NCBI GenBank assembly: GCA_028284665.1
Contig: JANQRG010000041.1
Span: 1-64,000, forward strand
Reading direction: 5' to 3'
DNA: 64,000 nucleotides
DNA from: Croceivirga sp.
GTDB lineage: Bacteria; Bacteroidota; Bacteroidia; Flavobacteriales; Flavobacteriaceae
This document shows, piece by piece, positions 51,634 to 62,318 of the stretch. Each line of letters opens with the position of its first letter. Position 1 is the first letter of the stretch. Below the pieces are notes generated by a model. That model saw only the letters and a program-made list of their open reading frames with translations, made no database searches and had not been told where the DNA came from. The position numbers and the translations under genes were made by a program.

Positions 51634-51648
51634 TGGCACAATTTCTGT
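51634..51648 (+). promoter_or_regulatory. possible sigma-54-like -24/-12 element upstream of groES
   Basis: TGGCAC at 51634-51639 is an exact -24 hexamer. At the expected -12 place (51647-51648) the sequence is GT, not GC, so the match is partial. TTTCTGT is repeated on both sides (51624 and 51642). No TAnnTTTG box was seen before groES. Transcription from about 51660 would leave a 36-base leader. Confidence 0.3.
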
Positions 51649-51695
51649 CCCATGCAATGCAGAATTCTTAAAACTAATACCTAAAATTTATACAA

Positions 51696-51974
51696 ATGGC
51701 TAAAGTTGATATCAGACCATTAGCAGACAGGGTGCTTATTGAACCTATGGCTGCAGAAACCAAAACTGCATCAGGAATCATTATTCCGGATACTGCTAAA
51801 GAAAAACCGCAAAAAGGAAAAGTGGTTGCTGTTGGTCCCGGAACAAAAGATGAAGATATGACTGTGAAAGTTGGTGACGCAGTACTTTATGGAAAATATG
51901 CCGGAACTGATTTAAAATTTGAAGGAGTCGATTACCTGATCATGCGGCAAAGCGACATTTTGGCAATCATCTAA
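51696..51974 (+). CDS. groES: co-chaperonin GroES
   Basis: 92 residues, usual length. [20 protein letters not shown] begins the barrel, the mobile loop spans about 17-34 ([19 protein letters not shown]), and [20 protein letters not shown] and [12 protein letters not shown] complete it. GroES caps the GroEL ring. The gap to groEL is 116 bp and contains a nested hairpin. Confidence 0.97.
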   Translation: MAKVDIRPLADRVLIEPMAAETKTASGIIIPDTAKEKPQKGKVVAVGPGTKDEDMTVKVGDAVLYGKYAGTDLKFEGVDYLIMRQSDILAII

Positions 51975-52013
51975 AATTTTATTCAACTATAAATCTAAAT
52001 AATAACAATCCAC

Positions 52014-52066
52014 TTAAACTTCGAAAACCTATTTTCTCACGGAAGAGAATGTCTTTGGAAGTTTAA
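52014..52066 (+). promoter_or_regulatory. nested stem-loop between groES and groEL
   Basis: TTAAACTTC at 52014-52022 pairs perfectly with GAAGTTTAA at 52058-52066; inside, TTCTC (52034-52038) pairs with GAGAA (52045-52049). No T run follows directly. It may tune GroES to GroEL ratios or mRNA processing, 25 bp before the groEL start. Confidence 0.5.
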
Positions 52067-52075
52067 TTTTCTTAA

Positions 52076-53722
<1,647 letters not shown>

Positions 53723-53749
53723 TGGAGAAACCCAGATACCATTGACAGT

Positions 53750-53777
53750 AAAAAGCCCTGAAAGTTCAGGGCTTTTT
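53750..53777. terminator. bidirectional terminator after groEL
   Basis: AAAAAGCCCTGAA, AG, TTCAGGGCTTTTT: a perfect 13-bp stem with T runs on both strands, between groEL and the convergent MauE-like gene. Confidence 0.92.
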
Positions 53778-53819
53778 CTTTTACTGTTCAATATATACAT
53801 CCAACTTGAAGCCGTACAA

Positions 53820-54536
53820 CTAAAAAATCGGAAAAAGCATCCAAGCGGCCATCACTAACATAATAGTATTTTCAATAAAGGTAGCCTCAGTCATCGGCAA
53901 ATTCAATGCTGTTCCCAAACAGGCACACCGAATGGCTTTTTTATCCAACAAGGCTCTTGTAACACCAAATGTGGTAATTCCTAAAATCACTATTGTAGTG
54001 ATCAGGGCAAAAGGAATCTGAAGCCGCATCAAAAAAAGCATTCCGAGCAGGAGCTCCAGAAAGGGATAAACCTGTCCATAAAGAGGCACAGCTTTTGCCA
54101 ACGGATCGTACATTCTAAAGCTTTCCGGAAAGCCTTTAAGGTCCAAAAATTTAAAGAAGCTGAACACGATGTAGAACAGCCCCATAAAATCCAGCATGGC
54201 TTCACTTAGGCTCCAATCCTGATAATTCAGTAAAACGGATGCCGCAAATAAGTAGGCAAAAATCAGAAATAGTGGTTTTAATTGCTGAAACTTTGATTGC
54301 CGTACGGTCGTCAAGGTTTCTGTTACCACATCCTCTTTTTCTGAAATACCATACTTGTTAGTAAGCGCTTTCTGCAATTCAATTAATGGTAGCTGATGAT
54401 GCATGGCAATCTCAGCTTCCCCGGAAGCTAAGTCCACCTCAACCTGATCCACTCCTTCAACGGCCAATAATTTGTCCTTTACCGAGCTGACACAACCTTC
54501 ACAGGTCATTCCGGAAATGACATAGTTACTTTTCAT
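53820..54536 (-). CDS. HMA domain fused to MauE/DoxX-like membrane domain
   Basis: 238 residues. Residues 1-65 are a heavy-metal-associated domain with the metal loop SGMTCEGCVSSVKDKL. A linker leads to four hydrophobic segments (about 85-100, 112-128, 150-175, 212-235) of the MauE/DoxX type, including LKGFPESFRMYDPLAKAVPL and a Cys pair in IRCACLGTALNLPMTEATF. This may pass metal ions or thiol electrons at the inner membrane. Last gene of a four-gene minus-strand unit; start overlaps the preceding HMA gene by four bases. Copper is the likeliest metal. Confidence 0.88.
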   Translation of the reverse strand: MKSNYVISGMTCEGCVSSVKDKLLAVEGVDQVEVDLASGEAEIAMHHQLPLIELQKALTNKYGISEKEDVVTETLTTVRQSKFQQLKPLFLIFAYLFAASVLLNYQDWSLSEAMLDFMGLFYIVFSFFKFLDLKGFPESFRMYDPLAKAVPLYGQVYPFLELLLGMLFLMRLQIPFALITTIVILGITTFGVTRALLDKKAIRCACLGTALNLPMTEATFIENTIMLVMAAWMLFPIF

Positions 54537-54892
54537 GGGCGGTGTTTCTCACTGTCATCCGAATCGTCTTCCCGGTATTTGCAGCAAACGTGAATCTTGT
54601 CATAGGCTTCTTGGGTGGCTTTTAACTCCTTGGTGTCATGTCCTACCGCTACCAGGGCCGACTTGATTTCCATGGCGTTGGTCTTTCGTTCATCCACGAT
54701 CAAGGAAAGTTCATGGGAGGGGATGTCCCAAACCGCATATTTTACCCCATCAACTCCCAACGCTGCTTTTTCAATGCGCATTTTACACATATCACACTTT
54801 CCGTCCACCTCAAAAGTCATTTTCTTATTCTTCTCCTGGGCCAACCCCAGTCCAGTGATCAATAGTGTTGCTAATATTAAAACCTTTTTCAT
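54533..54892 (-). CDS. exported HMA-domain metal-binding protein
   Basis: 119 residues. Signal peptide KKVLILATLLITGLGLAQ, then one HMA domain with CDMCKMRIEKA (CxxC) near residue 34. The tail has a CC pair and an acidic/His-rich end (VCCKYREDDSDDSEKHRP) that could hold extra metal. It is a periplasmic counterpart of CopZ-type chaperones. It lies between the TonB receptor gene (23 bp upstream) and the HMA-MauE gene (overlap), so it is a likely relay from receptor to inner membrane. Confidence 0.9.
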   Translation of the reverse strand: MKKVLILATLLITGLGLAQEKNKKMTFEVDGKCDMCKMRIEKAALGVDGVKYAVWDIPSHELSLIVDERKTNAMEIKSALVAVGHDTKELKATQEAYDKIHVCCKYREDDSDDSEKHRP

Positions 54893-54915
54893 TTCTTATG
54901 ATTTATTACGTTAAA

Positions 54916-57156
54916 TTATGATTTAAATCGAAATCCGGCGTAAACCATCCTTCCCAAAATAGGGGCATATACAATTGTGGTATCAAAAGTTGTGCTAAAA
55001 GGATCGTCTGCACCTAGTACCGGTCCCGGCTGTGTTACCGCTGTTAAATTCTCACCTCCTACGTACACTTCAAATTTCTTTGAAAACACTTTGGTTATCT
55101 GGGCGTTCATAAGACTATAACCATCTACAAAGTCGCCCAATTGAAAATCAACGGGATTGCTAGAGGTATCCGGCAGACGCTGTTCTCCTAAAGTATGTAA
55201 GGTATAGTCAAATCGCCATTGCGCTCCGTTTTCTTTCGTTGGTGTTTCATACCCCAGATTGGCAAAAAAACGGTTCCGTGCTACCAATGGCTTCTGCAAT
55301 AACCCGGTTTGATACTGGGTCTTCACATCGTAGAATTTGTAAGCACCGCGGAAATCCAAATTCGGTAGTACCTCATGGTTTACTTCCACCTGCAAGCTAT
55401 TCGCATAACTTTCTCCTTCCAAATTTGAAAATACCACTGCTCCTGGGTTTTCCCAATCCACAACCACCTGGTTATCAAAGTCGGTACGATAAAAGTCCAC
55501 CGAAACAGTACCTGGACGATCAAACAGCGTAAAGCCCTGTAAAAAACTGATCCCAAAATTAGTAGCCTTTTCCGGTTCAAAGCCGTAGACAGGGCCTCCA
55601 TTACCTTGCAGTTGTAATGTTCGGGATGACGCAAATAACTGTTGGTTCTCAGCAAAAATATTGGCTGCCCTTCGACCAATGCCAAAAGAACCCCTGAGAC
55701 TCCCGCGTTCCCAAGGGGTGTAACGAATATGAAAACGTGGGGTAAAAAAGTTTCCCAGACGGTTATGAGTATCAAACCGTAAACCGGCAGTAAGACTAAC
55801 ATTCTCCAGGTCGTCATAGCTGTATTCAAAAAAGGCCCCAGCAGAACGATCACTTCTTTCAAAGTTTTGGGTATTTACCAATTCCGTATACCCATCATAC
55901 GTGGCCGTTAATCCGGTTTTGAATTTGTGCTGCGTACTTCCAATAATAGAATTAAAAATAAGATTGGAATACACACTCTCGTGTTCAATGTTGTAGACGT
56001 TAGATCCGTAGTAGGCATCCTGTTGGTGATTGCTATAGGAGGCCTGGAAGCCAAAACTTTGAAAGGGCAGTTCCGGAAAAACATACCCTAATTTCAAAGA
56101 GGTATCAAAACGCCGTGTATCAATCTCACTCCCCCAGGCATTGGTAGTGAACTGATCCACATCCGGATCAAAATCGCTTTGCCCAACTTGCTTGTCATCA
56201 CTTAAGAACCTCAGATTGATAAAACTCACCCAGCCTTTTTCAGGATTTTGATACTGCCACCTATTCAAGATGTTGATCTGATCGGATAAAGGCACGTCTA
56301 GAAAGCCATCATCATTGTTGTCTACTTCTACTGAACGCTGATTCCCGTGCAGGTAGATCCCGGTACTCCATTTATCAGATAGTTTATAGTTAAAATGGCT
56401 GTTGAGCTCTAGTCTACCGTTGAGATTGGCATATCCATTCACGAAAATCGGGACATCCGTTAGCGGTTTGACCAATTCCGTATTGATCTGACCTGAAATG
56501 CTTTCAAAGCCATTTACCACACTGCCTGCGCCTTTGGTGATCTGTATGCTCTCCACCCAGGTGCCCGGAGTAAACGTAAGGCCATAGGTCTGAGAGGCTC
56601 CCCGAACCATTGGGATATTCTCTTGGGTGATCAGCAAATAGGGGCTGGTCAACCCAAGCATCTGGATCTGTTTGGTTCCCGTTAAGGCATCATTAAAATT
56701 GACATCAATAGCGGGATTGGTCTCAAAACTTTCGGACAAGTTACAACAGGCCGCTTTGAGCAATTCTGCGCTATTTACGGTAACCACGTTCTGGGCAGAA
56801 AAGAAGGTTTTTTGAAGCGCTTCCCGTTCTTTTTCCACCACTACCTCATCCAATTGATTAGCGGGCTTTAACCCGTGATGCACCATCTTTGGGCCATCGA
56901 TGGTTAAGGTATCCGTAGTAAAACCCACATAACTGATGATCAATTTATTATACTCCTTGCTGTAAGAAATTGAAAACAACCCTTCTTCATTGGTAATGGT
57001 ACCTATTGGGGAGTTTAACCAATAGACATTAGCACCAGCCAAAGCAATGTGTTTACCAGCTGCGTTGGCTTCCATAACCATGCCTTCCACTTTTTGTTGT
57101 GCCCAAGTGACAAAGCCGGTTAATACAATGATGCATAGAATACTATATTTTTTCAT
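54916..57156 (-). CDS. TonB-dependent receptor of the metal module
   Basis: 746 residues, signal peptide ending TGFVTWAQ. A carboxypeptidase-like domain (to about 105) is followed by EVVVEKEREALQKTFFSAQN and the plug with the striking AACCNLSESFETNPAIDVNF, then IQITKGAGSVVNGFESISGQ. The barrel ends MVYAGFRFKS. CCNLSESFE marks a Bacteroidota receptor group often next to HMA proteins, so metal or metallophore import is likely, copper being the best guess. It follows the small HLC/CC/PP gene by 75 bp and precedes the two HMA genes. Confidence 0.92.
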   Translation of the reverse strand: MKKYSILCIIVLTGFVTWAQQKVEGMVMEANAAGKHIALAGANVYWLNSPIGTITNEEGLFSISYSKEYNKLIISYVGFTTDTLTIDGPKMVHHGLKPANQLDEVVVEKEREALQKTFFSAQNVVTVNSAELLKAACCNLSESFETNPAIDVNFNDALTGTKQIQMLGLTSPYLLITQENIPMVRGASQTYGLTFTPGTWVESIQITKGAGSVVNGFESISGQINTELVKPLTDVPIFVNGYANLNGRLELNSHFNYKLSDKWSTGIYLHGNQRSVEVDNNDDGFLDVPLSDQINILNRWQYQNPEKGWVSFINLRFLSDDKQVGQSDFDPDVDQFTTNAWGSEIDTRRFDTSLKLGYVFPELPFQSFGFQASYSNHQQDAYYGSNVYNIEHESVYSNLIFNSIIGSTQHKFKTGLTATYDGYTELVNTQNFERSDRSAGAFFEYSYDDLENVSLTAGLRFDTHNRLGNFFTPRFHIRYTPWERGSLRGSFGIGRRAANIFAENQQLFASSRTLQLQGNGGPVYGFEPEKATNFGISFLQGFTLFDRPGTVSVDFYRTDFDNQVVVDWENPGAVVFSNLEGESYANSLQVEVNHEVLPNLDFRGAYKFYDVKTQYQTGLLQKPLVARNRFFANLGYETPTKENGAQWRFDYTLHTLGEQRLPDTSSNPVDFQLGDFVDGYSLMNAQITKVFSKKFEVYVGGENLTAVTQPGPVLGADDPFSTTFDTTIVYAPILGRMVYAGFRFKS

Positions 57157-57231
57157 TGATTTTTTGATGTATTGTACATTCCTTTTTGAATGTGCTCAAA
57201 AGCGCATTCGACATCTTTGGAATGGCATACA

Positions 57232-57636
57232 TCAAATCAAGAATACCTCGTACAGTACTGTAAAGTCCTGTACCGGTAAAGGAGGTGGATAGGTAATCTC
57301 CGGTACTTCCTGACCGGAAGGAATAGCGAATAATTGAAAGTAGGAATACGTGAAAGTGGTGAGGAATTGTTGGGTTTCCAGATCCAATTCATCCCAGGAT
57401 AATTTCAAATCATCCTGTCCCTGAAAGGTAAAGGATTCATCATCGCAGCAGTGGTTCTCTTTTTCACCAAAAGCGGCCATCGCTGCTTCCATGCCACAAT
57501 CCTCGGCATGAGAGAAGATAGCAATATCCATTACTCTTCCCATACACAAATGCTTATCAACCGTCCAGGAAACTGTAGAAAGCAATACTAAAACGGCTAA
57601 AAGAGCTGAAACTGTCTTGTGTACGACTTTTTTCAC
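57232..57636 (-). CDS. HYC_CC_PP-type small exported protein
   Basis: 134 residues from GTG at 57636 (no ATG available); a -7 box TAATTTTG lies at 57648-57641, very close, so the leader is tiny. One hydrophobic start (VSALLAVLVLLSTVSW) then VDKHLCMG, an HAEDCGM group, NHCCDDESF and the end EITYPPPLPVQDFTV. His/Cys/CC followed by PP are the marks of the HYC_CC_PP family. First gene of the metal module before the TonB receptor. Likely a periplasmic or membrane-anchored metal ligand; function not established. Confidence 0.85.
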   Translation of the reverse strand: MKKVVHKTVSALLAVLVLLSTVSWTVDKHLCMGRVMDIAIFSHAEDCGMEAAMAAFGEKENHCCDDESFTFQGQDDLKLSWDELDLETQQFLTTFTYSYFQLFAIPSGQEVPEITYPPPLPVQDFTVLYEVFLI

Positions 57637-57753
57637 CTTGCAAAATTACAAAATCTATATTTTTCGCCTCTCCCCTTAGTTTTTATTTAAGAAATAACAT
57701 GTTGTAATTTAATCGGTTTTCTACGACTTTTACGTCAACATATTCGATGAACA

Positions 57754-58206
57754 ATGTTTGATACGCTGAAGCAAGATATTCAGGAGCTACTCGCTAAAAA
57801 TGCCGCAGACCCCAATGGAGCTATGCAATCCATTTGTGAGTTACTTCAGGTGTCCGTACCCTATTACGATTGGGTGGGCTTCTATTTTAAAAATGGAGAC
57901 AAACGCGAATTAAAGCTGGGGCCCTATGCCGGTGCCCCTACAGACCATACCATTATCCCCTTTGGTAAAGGCATTTGCGGACAGGTAGCAGAGAGTAACC
58001 AAAACTTTGTGGTTCCGGATGTCCATGCACAAGATAACTATATTGCCTGCAGCCTTACGGTAAGATCCGAAATTGTAATTCCCCTGTTTAAAAATGGCGA
58101 AAACATTGGCCAGATTGATATTGATTCTAATACGCCGGACCCATTCAGCACGGAAGACGAAAGGTTTCTTGAATGGGTGAATGAAAGGGTAGCTGATATT
58201 CTTTAA
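57754..58206 (+). CDS. GAF-domain protein, free methionine-(R)-sulfoxide reductase type
   Basis: 150 residues, a single GAF domain. YDWVGFYFKNGDKRELKLGP, the Cys-bearing FGKGICGQVAESNQNFVVPD and DNYIACSLTVRSEIVIPL match the fRMsr (YebR/MsrC) pattern, and IDIDSNTPDPFSTEDERFLE ends it. The catalytic Cys residues in CG and AC are present. It would reduce free methionine-R-sulfoxide in the cytosol. Single gene before purH. Confidence 0.87.
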   Translation: MFDTLKQDIQELLAKNAADPNGAMQSICELLQVSVPYYDWVGFYFKNGDKRELKLGPYAGAPTDHTIIPFGKGICGQVAESNQNFVVPDVHAQDNYIACSLTVRSEIVIPLFKNGENIGQIDIDSNTPDPFSTEDERFLEWVNERVADIL

Positions 58207-58295
58207 AACTTCTTTGTTTTTGTTGATAACCCAAGGTGCATCTTCCCCTTAAAAAAGGTACTTTTAACGCTTAATTTTTTTCAGCACAAGTACTT

Positions 58296-59828
58296 ATGAA
58301 TGCGACCAAAAAAGCCAAATCGGCTTTGATTTCCGTTTTCCATAAAGAGGGTTTGGAACCTATTGTTAAAAAACTGGATGCACTTGGCATGACCTTATAT
58401 TCTACAGGTGGGACCGAGAAATTTATAAAAGATCTGGGAATTGATGTCGTTGCTGTTGAAAGCGTAACCAGCTACCCTTCTATACTGGGAGGCAGAGTAA
58501 AAACATTGCATCCCAAGATATTTGGGGGTATCCTGAATAGACAAGAAAATGCTTCTGATGTTGAACAGATGCAGGAATTCGACATCCCTCAATTAGACAT
58601 TATCATTGTAGATCTCTATCCTTTTGAAAAAACGGTGGCCAGTGGAGCAGATGAACAGGATATCATCGAAAAAATTGATATTGGTGGGATTTCCCTGATT
58701 AGGGCTGCTGCCAAAAACTACAAGGATGTACTCTGTGTTTCCTCGATGGAAGACTATGAACGGTTTCTGGAAGTCATCAGCAATGGCAACGGGGAAACTA
58801 CTTTAGACGAACGCAAATGGTTTGCCACCAAAGCCTTCAACATTTCCTCGCATTACGATTCGGCTATCTTCAACTACTTCAACAGGGATCATGAACAGGC
58901 AGCACTAAAGATCAGTGAAACCAATGGTCAAGTGTTGCGTTATGGAGAAAACCCGCACCAAAAAGGCTTTTTCTTTGGTGACTTTGAAGCGATGTTTGAC
59001 AAACTTCATGGAAAAGCATTGTCCTACAACAACCTCCTCGATGTAGATGCTGCTGTAAATTTAATGGCAGAATTTAGGGAAGAACAACCCACTTTCGCCA
59101 TTTTAAAACACAATAATGCCTGCGGTCTTGCTAGCCGTCCATCATTGAAACAGGCGTATTTGGATGCCCTTGCAGGGGATCCGGTTTCCGCTTTTGGGGG
59201 TATTCTGATCAGTAACACAAAAATAGACGCGGAAACTGCAGAAGAAATCCATAAATTATTCTGTGAAGTGGTGATCGCTCCGGCTTTTGAAGAAGAGTCC
59301 CTGGAAATTCTAAAGGGGAAAAAGAATCGTATTATTTTGATACAAAAGCCGGTTGAACTGCCAAAAATGCTTGCCAGGACCTGCTTGAATGGAACCCTAC
59401 TACAGGACAAAGACAACAAAACGGACAGTGCGGAAGACCTGGATTACGTTACCCAAAAACAACCAGAAGAACAGGAACTTAAGGATTTGCTTTTTGCCTC
59501 AAAAATTTCCAAACACACTAAGAGCAATACGATTGTCTTGTCCAAAAACGGCCAATTGTGCGCCAGCGGAACCGGCCAAACGTCCAGAGTTGATGCTTTG
59601 AACCAGGCCATCCATAAAGCCAGGCATTTTGATTTTGATTTAAAAGGCGCTGTTATGGCCAGTGACGCTTTCTTCCCATTTCCGGATTGTGTGGAAATTG
59701 CGCATAAGGCAGGAATTACAAGTGTTATTCAGCCAGGGGGGTCTATAAAAGACGGATTAAGTATTGATTTCTGCAATGAAAATGGGCTGTCTATGGTTAT
59801 GACGGGTACCCGACATTTTAAGCATTAA
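58296..59828 (+). CDS. purH: bifunctional AICAR transformylase / IMP cyclohydrolase PurH
   Basis: 510 residues, standard. The N-terminal MGS-type cyclohydrolase domain has LISVFHKEGLEPIVKKLDAL, YSTGGTEKFIKDLGI and GGRVKTLHPKIFGGIL. The AICARFT domain has RYGENPHQKGFF, the catalytic stretch ILKHNNACGLA and SDAFFPFPDCVEIAHKAGIT. It performs the last two steps of IMP synthesis. mreB follows after 55 bp from its own promoter. Confidence 0.97.
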   Translation: MNATKKAKSALISVFHKEGLEPIVKKLDALGMTLYSTGGTEKFIKDLGIDVVAVESVTSYPSILGGRVKTLHPKIFGGILNRQENASDVEQMQEFDIPQLDIIIVDLYPFEKTVASGADEQDIIEKIDIGGISLIRAAAKNYKDVLCVSSMEDYERFLEVISNGNGETTLDERKWFATKAFNISSHYDSAIFNYFNRDHEQAALKISETNGQVLRYGENPHQKGFFFGDFEAMFDKLHGKALSYNNLLDVDAAVNLMAEFREEQPTFAILKHNNACGLASRPSLKQAYLDALAGDPVSAFGGILISNTKIDAETAEEIHKLFCEVVIAPAFEEESLEILKGKKNRIILIQKPVELPKMLARTCLNGTLLQDKDNKTDSAEDLDYVTQKQPEEQELKDLLFASKISKHTKSNTIVLSKNGQLCASGTGQTSRVDALNQAIHKARHFDFDLKGAVMASDAFFPFPDCVEIAHKAGITSVIQPGGSIKDGLSIDFCNENGLSMVMTGTRHFKH

Positions 59829-59835
59829 TTTTGTG

Positions 59836-59843
59836 TACTTTTG
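59836..59843 (+). promoter_or_regulatory. -7 promoter box of mreB
   Basis: TACTTTTG fits TAnnTTTG, 40 bp upstream of the mreB start codon and just after the purH stop. Confidence 0.55.
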
Positions 59844-59883
59844 CCGATAAAATTTACATTTAATCCAACATTAAACGCTTTTT

Positions 59884-60912
59884 ATGGGATTCTTTGACTT
59901 CATGACAGAAGAAATTGCCATAGACCTTGGTACGGCAAACACTTTGATCATACACCTGGATAAGGTTGTGGTAGATAGTCCTTCCATAGTGGCCCGGGAT
60001 CGGGTCTCCGGAAAGATCATCGCTGTTGGCCAGGAAGCCAGTATGATGCAAGGAAAGACCCACGAAAATATTAAGACCATACGCCCCTTAAAGGACGGGG
60101 TAATTGCGGATTTTGACGCTTCGGAGAAAATGATCAATATGTTCATTAAGAACATTCCGGCGTTAAAGAAAAAATGGTTTCCCCCTGCCCTCAGAATGGT
60201 TATTTGTATCCCTTCCGGGATTACCGAAGTAGAAATGCGGGCCGTACGTGAATCTGCGGAACGGGTTAATGGTAAAGAAGTGTACCTTATTCATGAACCC
60301 ATGGCAGCTGCCATCGGAATTGGGTTGGATATTATGCAGCCCAAAGGAAATATGATCGTTGATATTGGGGGTGGTACTACTGAAATTGCTGTAATTGCAC
60401 TTGGAGGAATCGTATGCGATAAATCGGTAAAAATTGCTGGAGACGTCTTCACAAATGACATCATCTATTATATGCGTACCCAGCATAATTTGTATGTTGG
60501 AGAGAGTACCGCCGAAGCGATAAAAATAGAGATCGGCTCTGCCACAGAAGATTTACAATCTCCCCCGGATGATAAATCCATCCAGGGAAGGGACTTGTTA
60601 ACCGGAAAGCCCAAGCAGGTCCATGTTTCGTACAGAGAAATCGCCAAAGCATTGGACAAGAGTATCCTTAGGGTTGAAGATGCAGTAATGGAAACACTTT
60701 CCCAAACTCCTCCGGAACTGGCAGCAGACATTTATAATACAGGTATCTATCTGGCAGGTGGAGGATCGATGTTAAGAGGGTTGGATAAACGACTTTCTCA
60801 AAAAACTGATTTACCGGTTTACATTGCAGAAGACCCTTTACGTGCGGTAGTTAGGGGAACGGGAATAGCACTGAAAAACTTGGAGCGATACAAAAACATT
60901 CTTATTAAATAG
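59884..60912 (+). CDS. mreB: rod shape-determining actin homologue MreB
   Basis: 342 residues. Actin-type phosphate loops EEIAIDLGTANTLIIHLDKV and GNMIVDIGGGTTEIAVIALG, the adenosine site IYLAGGGSMLRGLDKRL, and EPMAAAIGIGLD. MreB polymerises under the membrane and guides lateral wall growth with MreC, MreD and PBP2. First gene of mreBCD-mrdA. Confidence 0.97.
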   Translation: MGFFDFMTEEIAIDLGTANTLIIHLDKVVVDSPSIVARDRVSGKIIAVGQEASMMQGKTHENIKTIRPLKDGVIADFDASEKMINMFIKNIPALKKKWFPPALRMVICIPSGITEVEMRAVRESAERVNGKEVYLIHEPMAAAIGIGLDIMQPKGNMIVDIGGGTTEIAVIALGGIVCDKSVKIAGDVFTNDIIYYMRTQHNLYVGESTAEAIKIEIGSATEDLQSPPDDKSIQGRDLLTGKPKQVHVSYREIAKALDKSILRVEDAVMETLSQTPPELAADIYNTGIYLAGGGSMLRGLDKRLSQKTDLPVYIAEDPLRAVVRGTGIALKNLERYKNILIK

Positions 60913-60966
60913 TACCTGTACCGGAAGAACACGTTTCGATGCGCGCTAAACAAATAAAAAGGCGGT

Positions 60967-61785
60967 ATGCAAAGAATCATCAATTTTATCTTAGAATACA
61001 GAAACGCCTTCCTATATGTGGTGCTCACGCTTATTTCACTAATTATTACGGTCAACTCGCACTCCTACCATCAGTCTAAATACTTTAATTCTGCGAAATG
61101 GTTAACCGGATCAATATATAATGTCTCCAATGGTATTCGGTCGTATTTTGCCCTAAGACAAGAAAACGAGTTGCTTCACCAGGAAAATGAGCAACTTCGT
61201 TTGGCACTTTTTAACCTTGAAACCAGTGTTTCTGCTGACACTTCCGATGGGACTGCTAAATATACTGTTACCAAGGCTCAGGTGATAAAGAACAGTTACG
61301 CTACTCCCAGAAACTACATCACCATAGACAAAGGCAGCAAAGATGGTATTACTCAAGACATGGGCGTAATTACGCCCTTGGGTATTTTAGGGATTGTCGA
61401 AAATACCTCTGCGAGTTATGCTACGGTCCAAAGTGTGCTTAATACCAAGTCTAATATCAATGCCAAAATCAAGAACACAGACCATTTCGGATCTTTGATC
61501 TGGGATGCCAAACGGTATAACGTTGTACAATTGGTGGATATTCCGCGTTCTGCTTCACTTAACGTAGGAGACACCATCACCACGGGAGCTATGTCCAGCA
61601 TTTTTCCCGAAAACATTCCTATCGGCGTTATCCGGGAATATACCTTAAATCAAAATCAAAGTTCCTACACTATTGCTGTTTCCCTATTTAATGATATGAC
61701 GAACATTAAGAATACCTATGTTGTAAAAAATAAGGATCGGGAAGAGATTTTGGAATTGCAAAAAAAGACCGCAGATGTTGAGTAG
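60967..61785 (+). CDS. mreC: rod shape-determining protein MreC
   Basis: 272 residues. One N-terminal membrane helix (FLYVVLTLISLIITV), a coiled coil (LRQENELLHQENEQLRLALF, about 62-85) and the periplasmic beta domain with YITIDKGSKDGITQDMGVIT and GDTITTGAMSSIFPENIPIG. It links MreB to PBP2. Overlaps mreD by 11 bp. Confidence 0.95.
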   Translation: MQRIINFILEYRNAFLYVVLTLISLIITVNSHSYHQSKYFNSAKWLTGSIYNVSNGIRSYFALRQENELLHQENEQLRLALFNLETSVSADTSDGTAKYTVTKAQVIKNSYATPRNYITIDKGSKDGITQDMGVITPLGILGIVENTSASYATVQSVLNTKSNINAKIKNTDHFGSLIWDAKRYNVVQLVDIPRSASLNVGDTITTGAMSSIFPENIPIGVIREYTLNQNQSSYTIAVSLFNDMTNIKNTYVVKNKDREEILELQKKTADVE

Positions 61786-62284
61786 TCCTATCGCGATCAA
61801 TATATTTCGATTTATCCTTTTGGTGCTTACCCAGGTGCTCATCTTTAATCAACTCAACTTTTTTGGTTTCATTAATCCTATGGTATACGTGCTTTTCTTT
61901 TATTGGTATCCCGTACGAAACAACCGACCACTATTTCTGTTAGTGAGTTTCTTTTTAGGATTTATGATAGACTTGTTTTCGGACACGATGGCATTACACG
62001 CCATTGCCGCGATAACCCTTGCATATGCCCGTCCTGTTCTAATGCGGTTTTGTTTTGGGGCTAACTATGATTTTCAAGGCTTCACATTCAAAAGCACCAC
62101 GCGATTACAGCGTATTACATTACTGTTACTACTAGTTTTATTACAACATGTAGTATTCTTCACTTTAGAAATTTTAAGTTTTTCCCATATCCTATTAATT
62201 TTAAAGAAAATATTATTTACCGGTATAGCCACGTTAGTACTTTGCGTACTGTTGAGCTCACTGTTTGCGATGGAAATGGATTAG
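61775..62284 (+). CDS. mreD: rod shape-determining protein MreD
   Basis: 169 residues, ATG at 61775 inside mreC. Five to six hydrophobic segments, with FGFINPMVYVLFFYWYPVRN and FFLGFMIDLFSDTMALHAIA (the GFxxDxFS-type motif of MreD). Membrane partner of MreC. Confidence 0.9.
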   Translation: MLSSPIAINIFRFILLVLTQVLIFNQLNFFGFINPMVYVLFFYWYPVRNNRPLFLLVSFFLGFMIDLFSDTMALHAIAAITLAYARPVLMRFCFGANYDFQGFTFKSTTRLQRITLLLLLVLLQHVVFFTLEILSFSHILLILKKILFTGIATLVLCVLLSSLFAMEMD

Positions 62285-62318
62285 ACCCGGTTTTTAGGGA
62301 ACGATTAAAGTACCTTTT

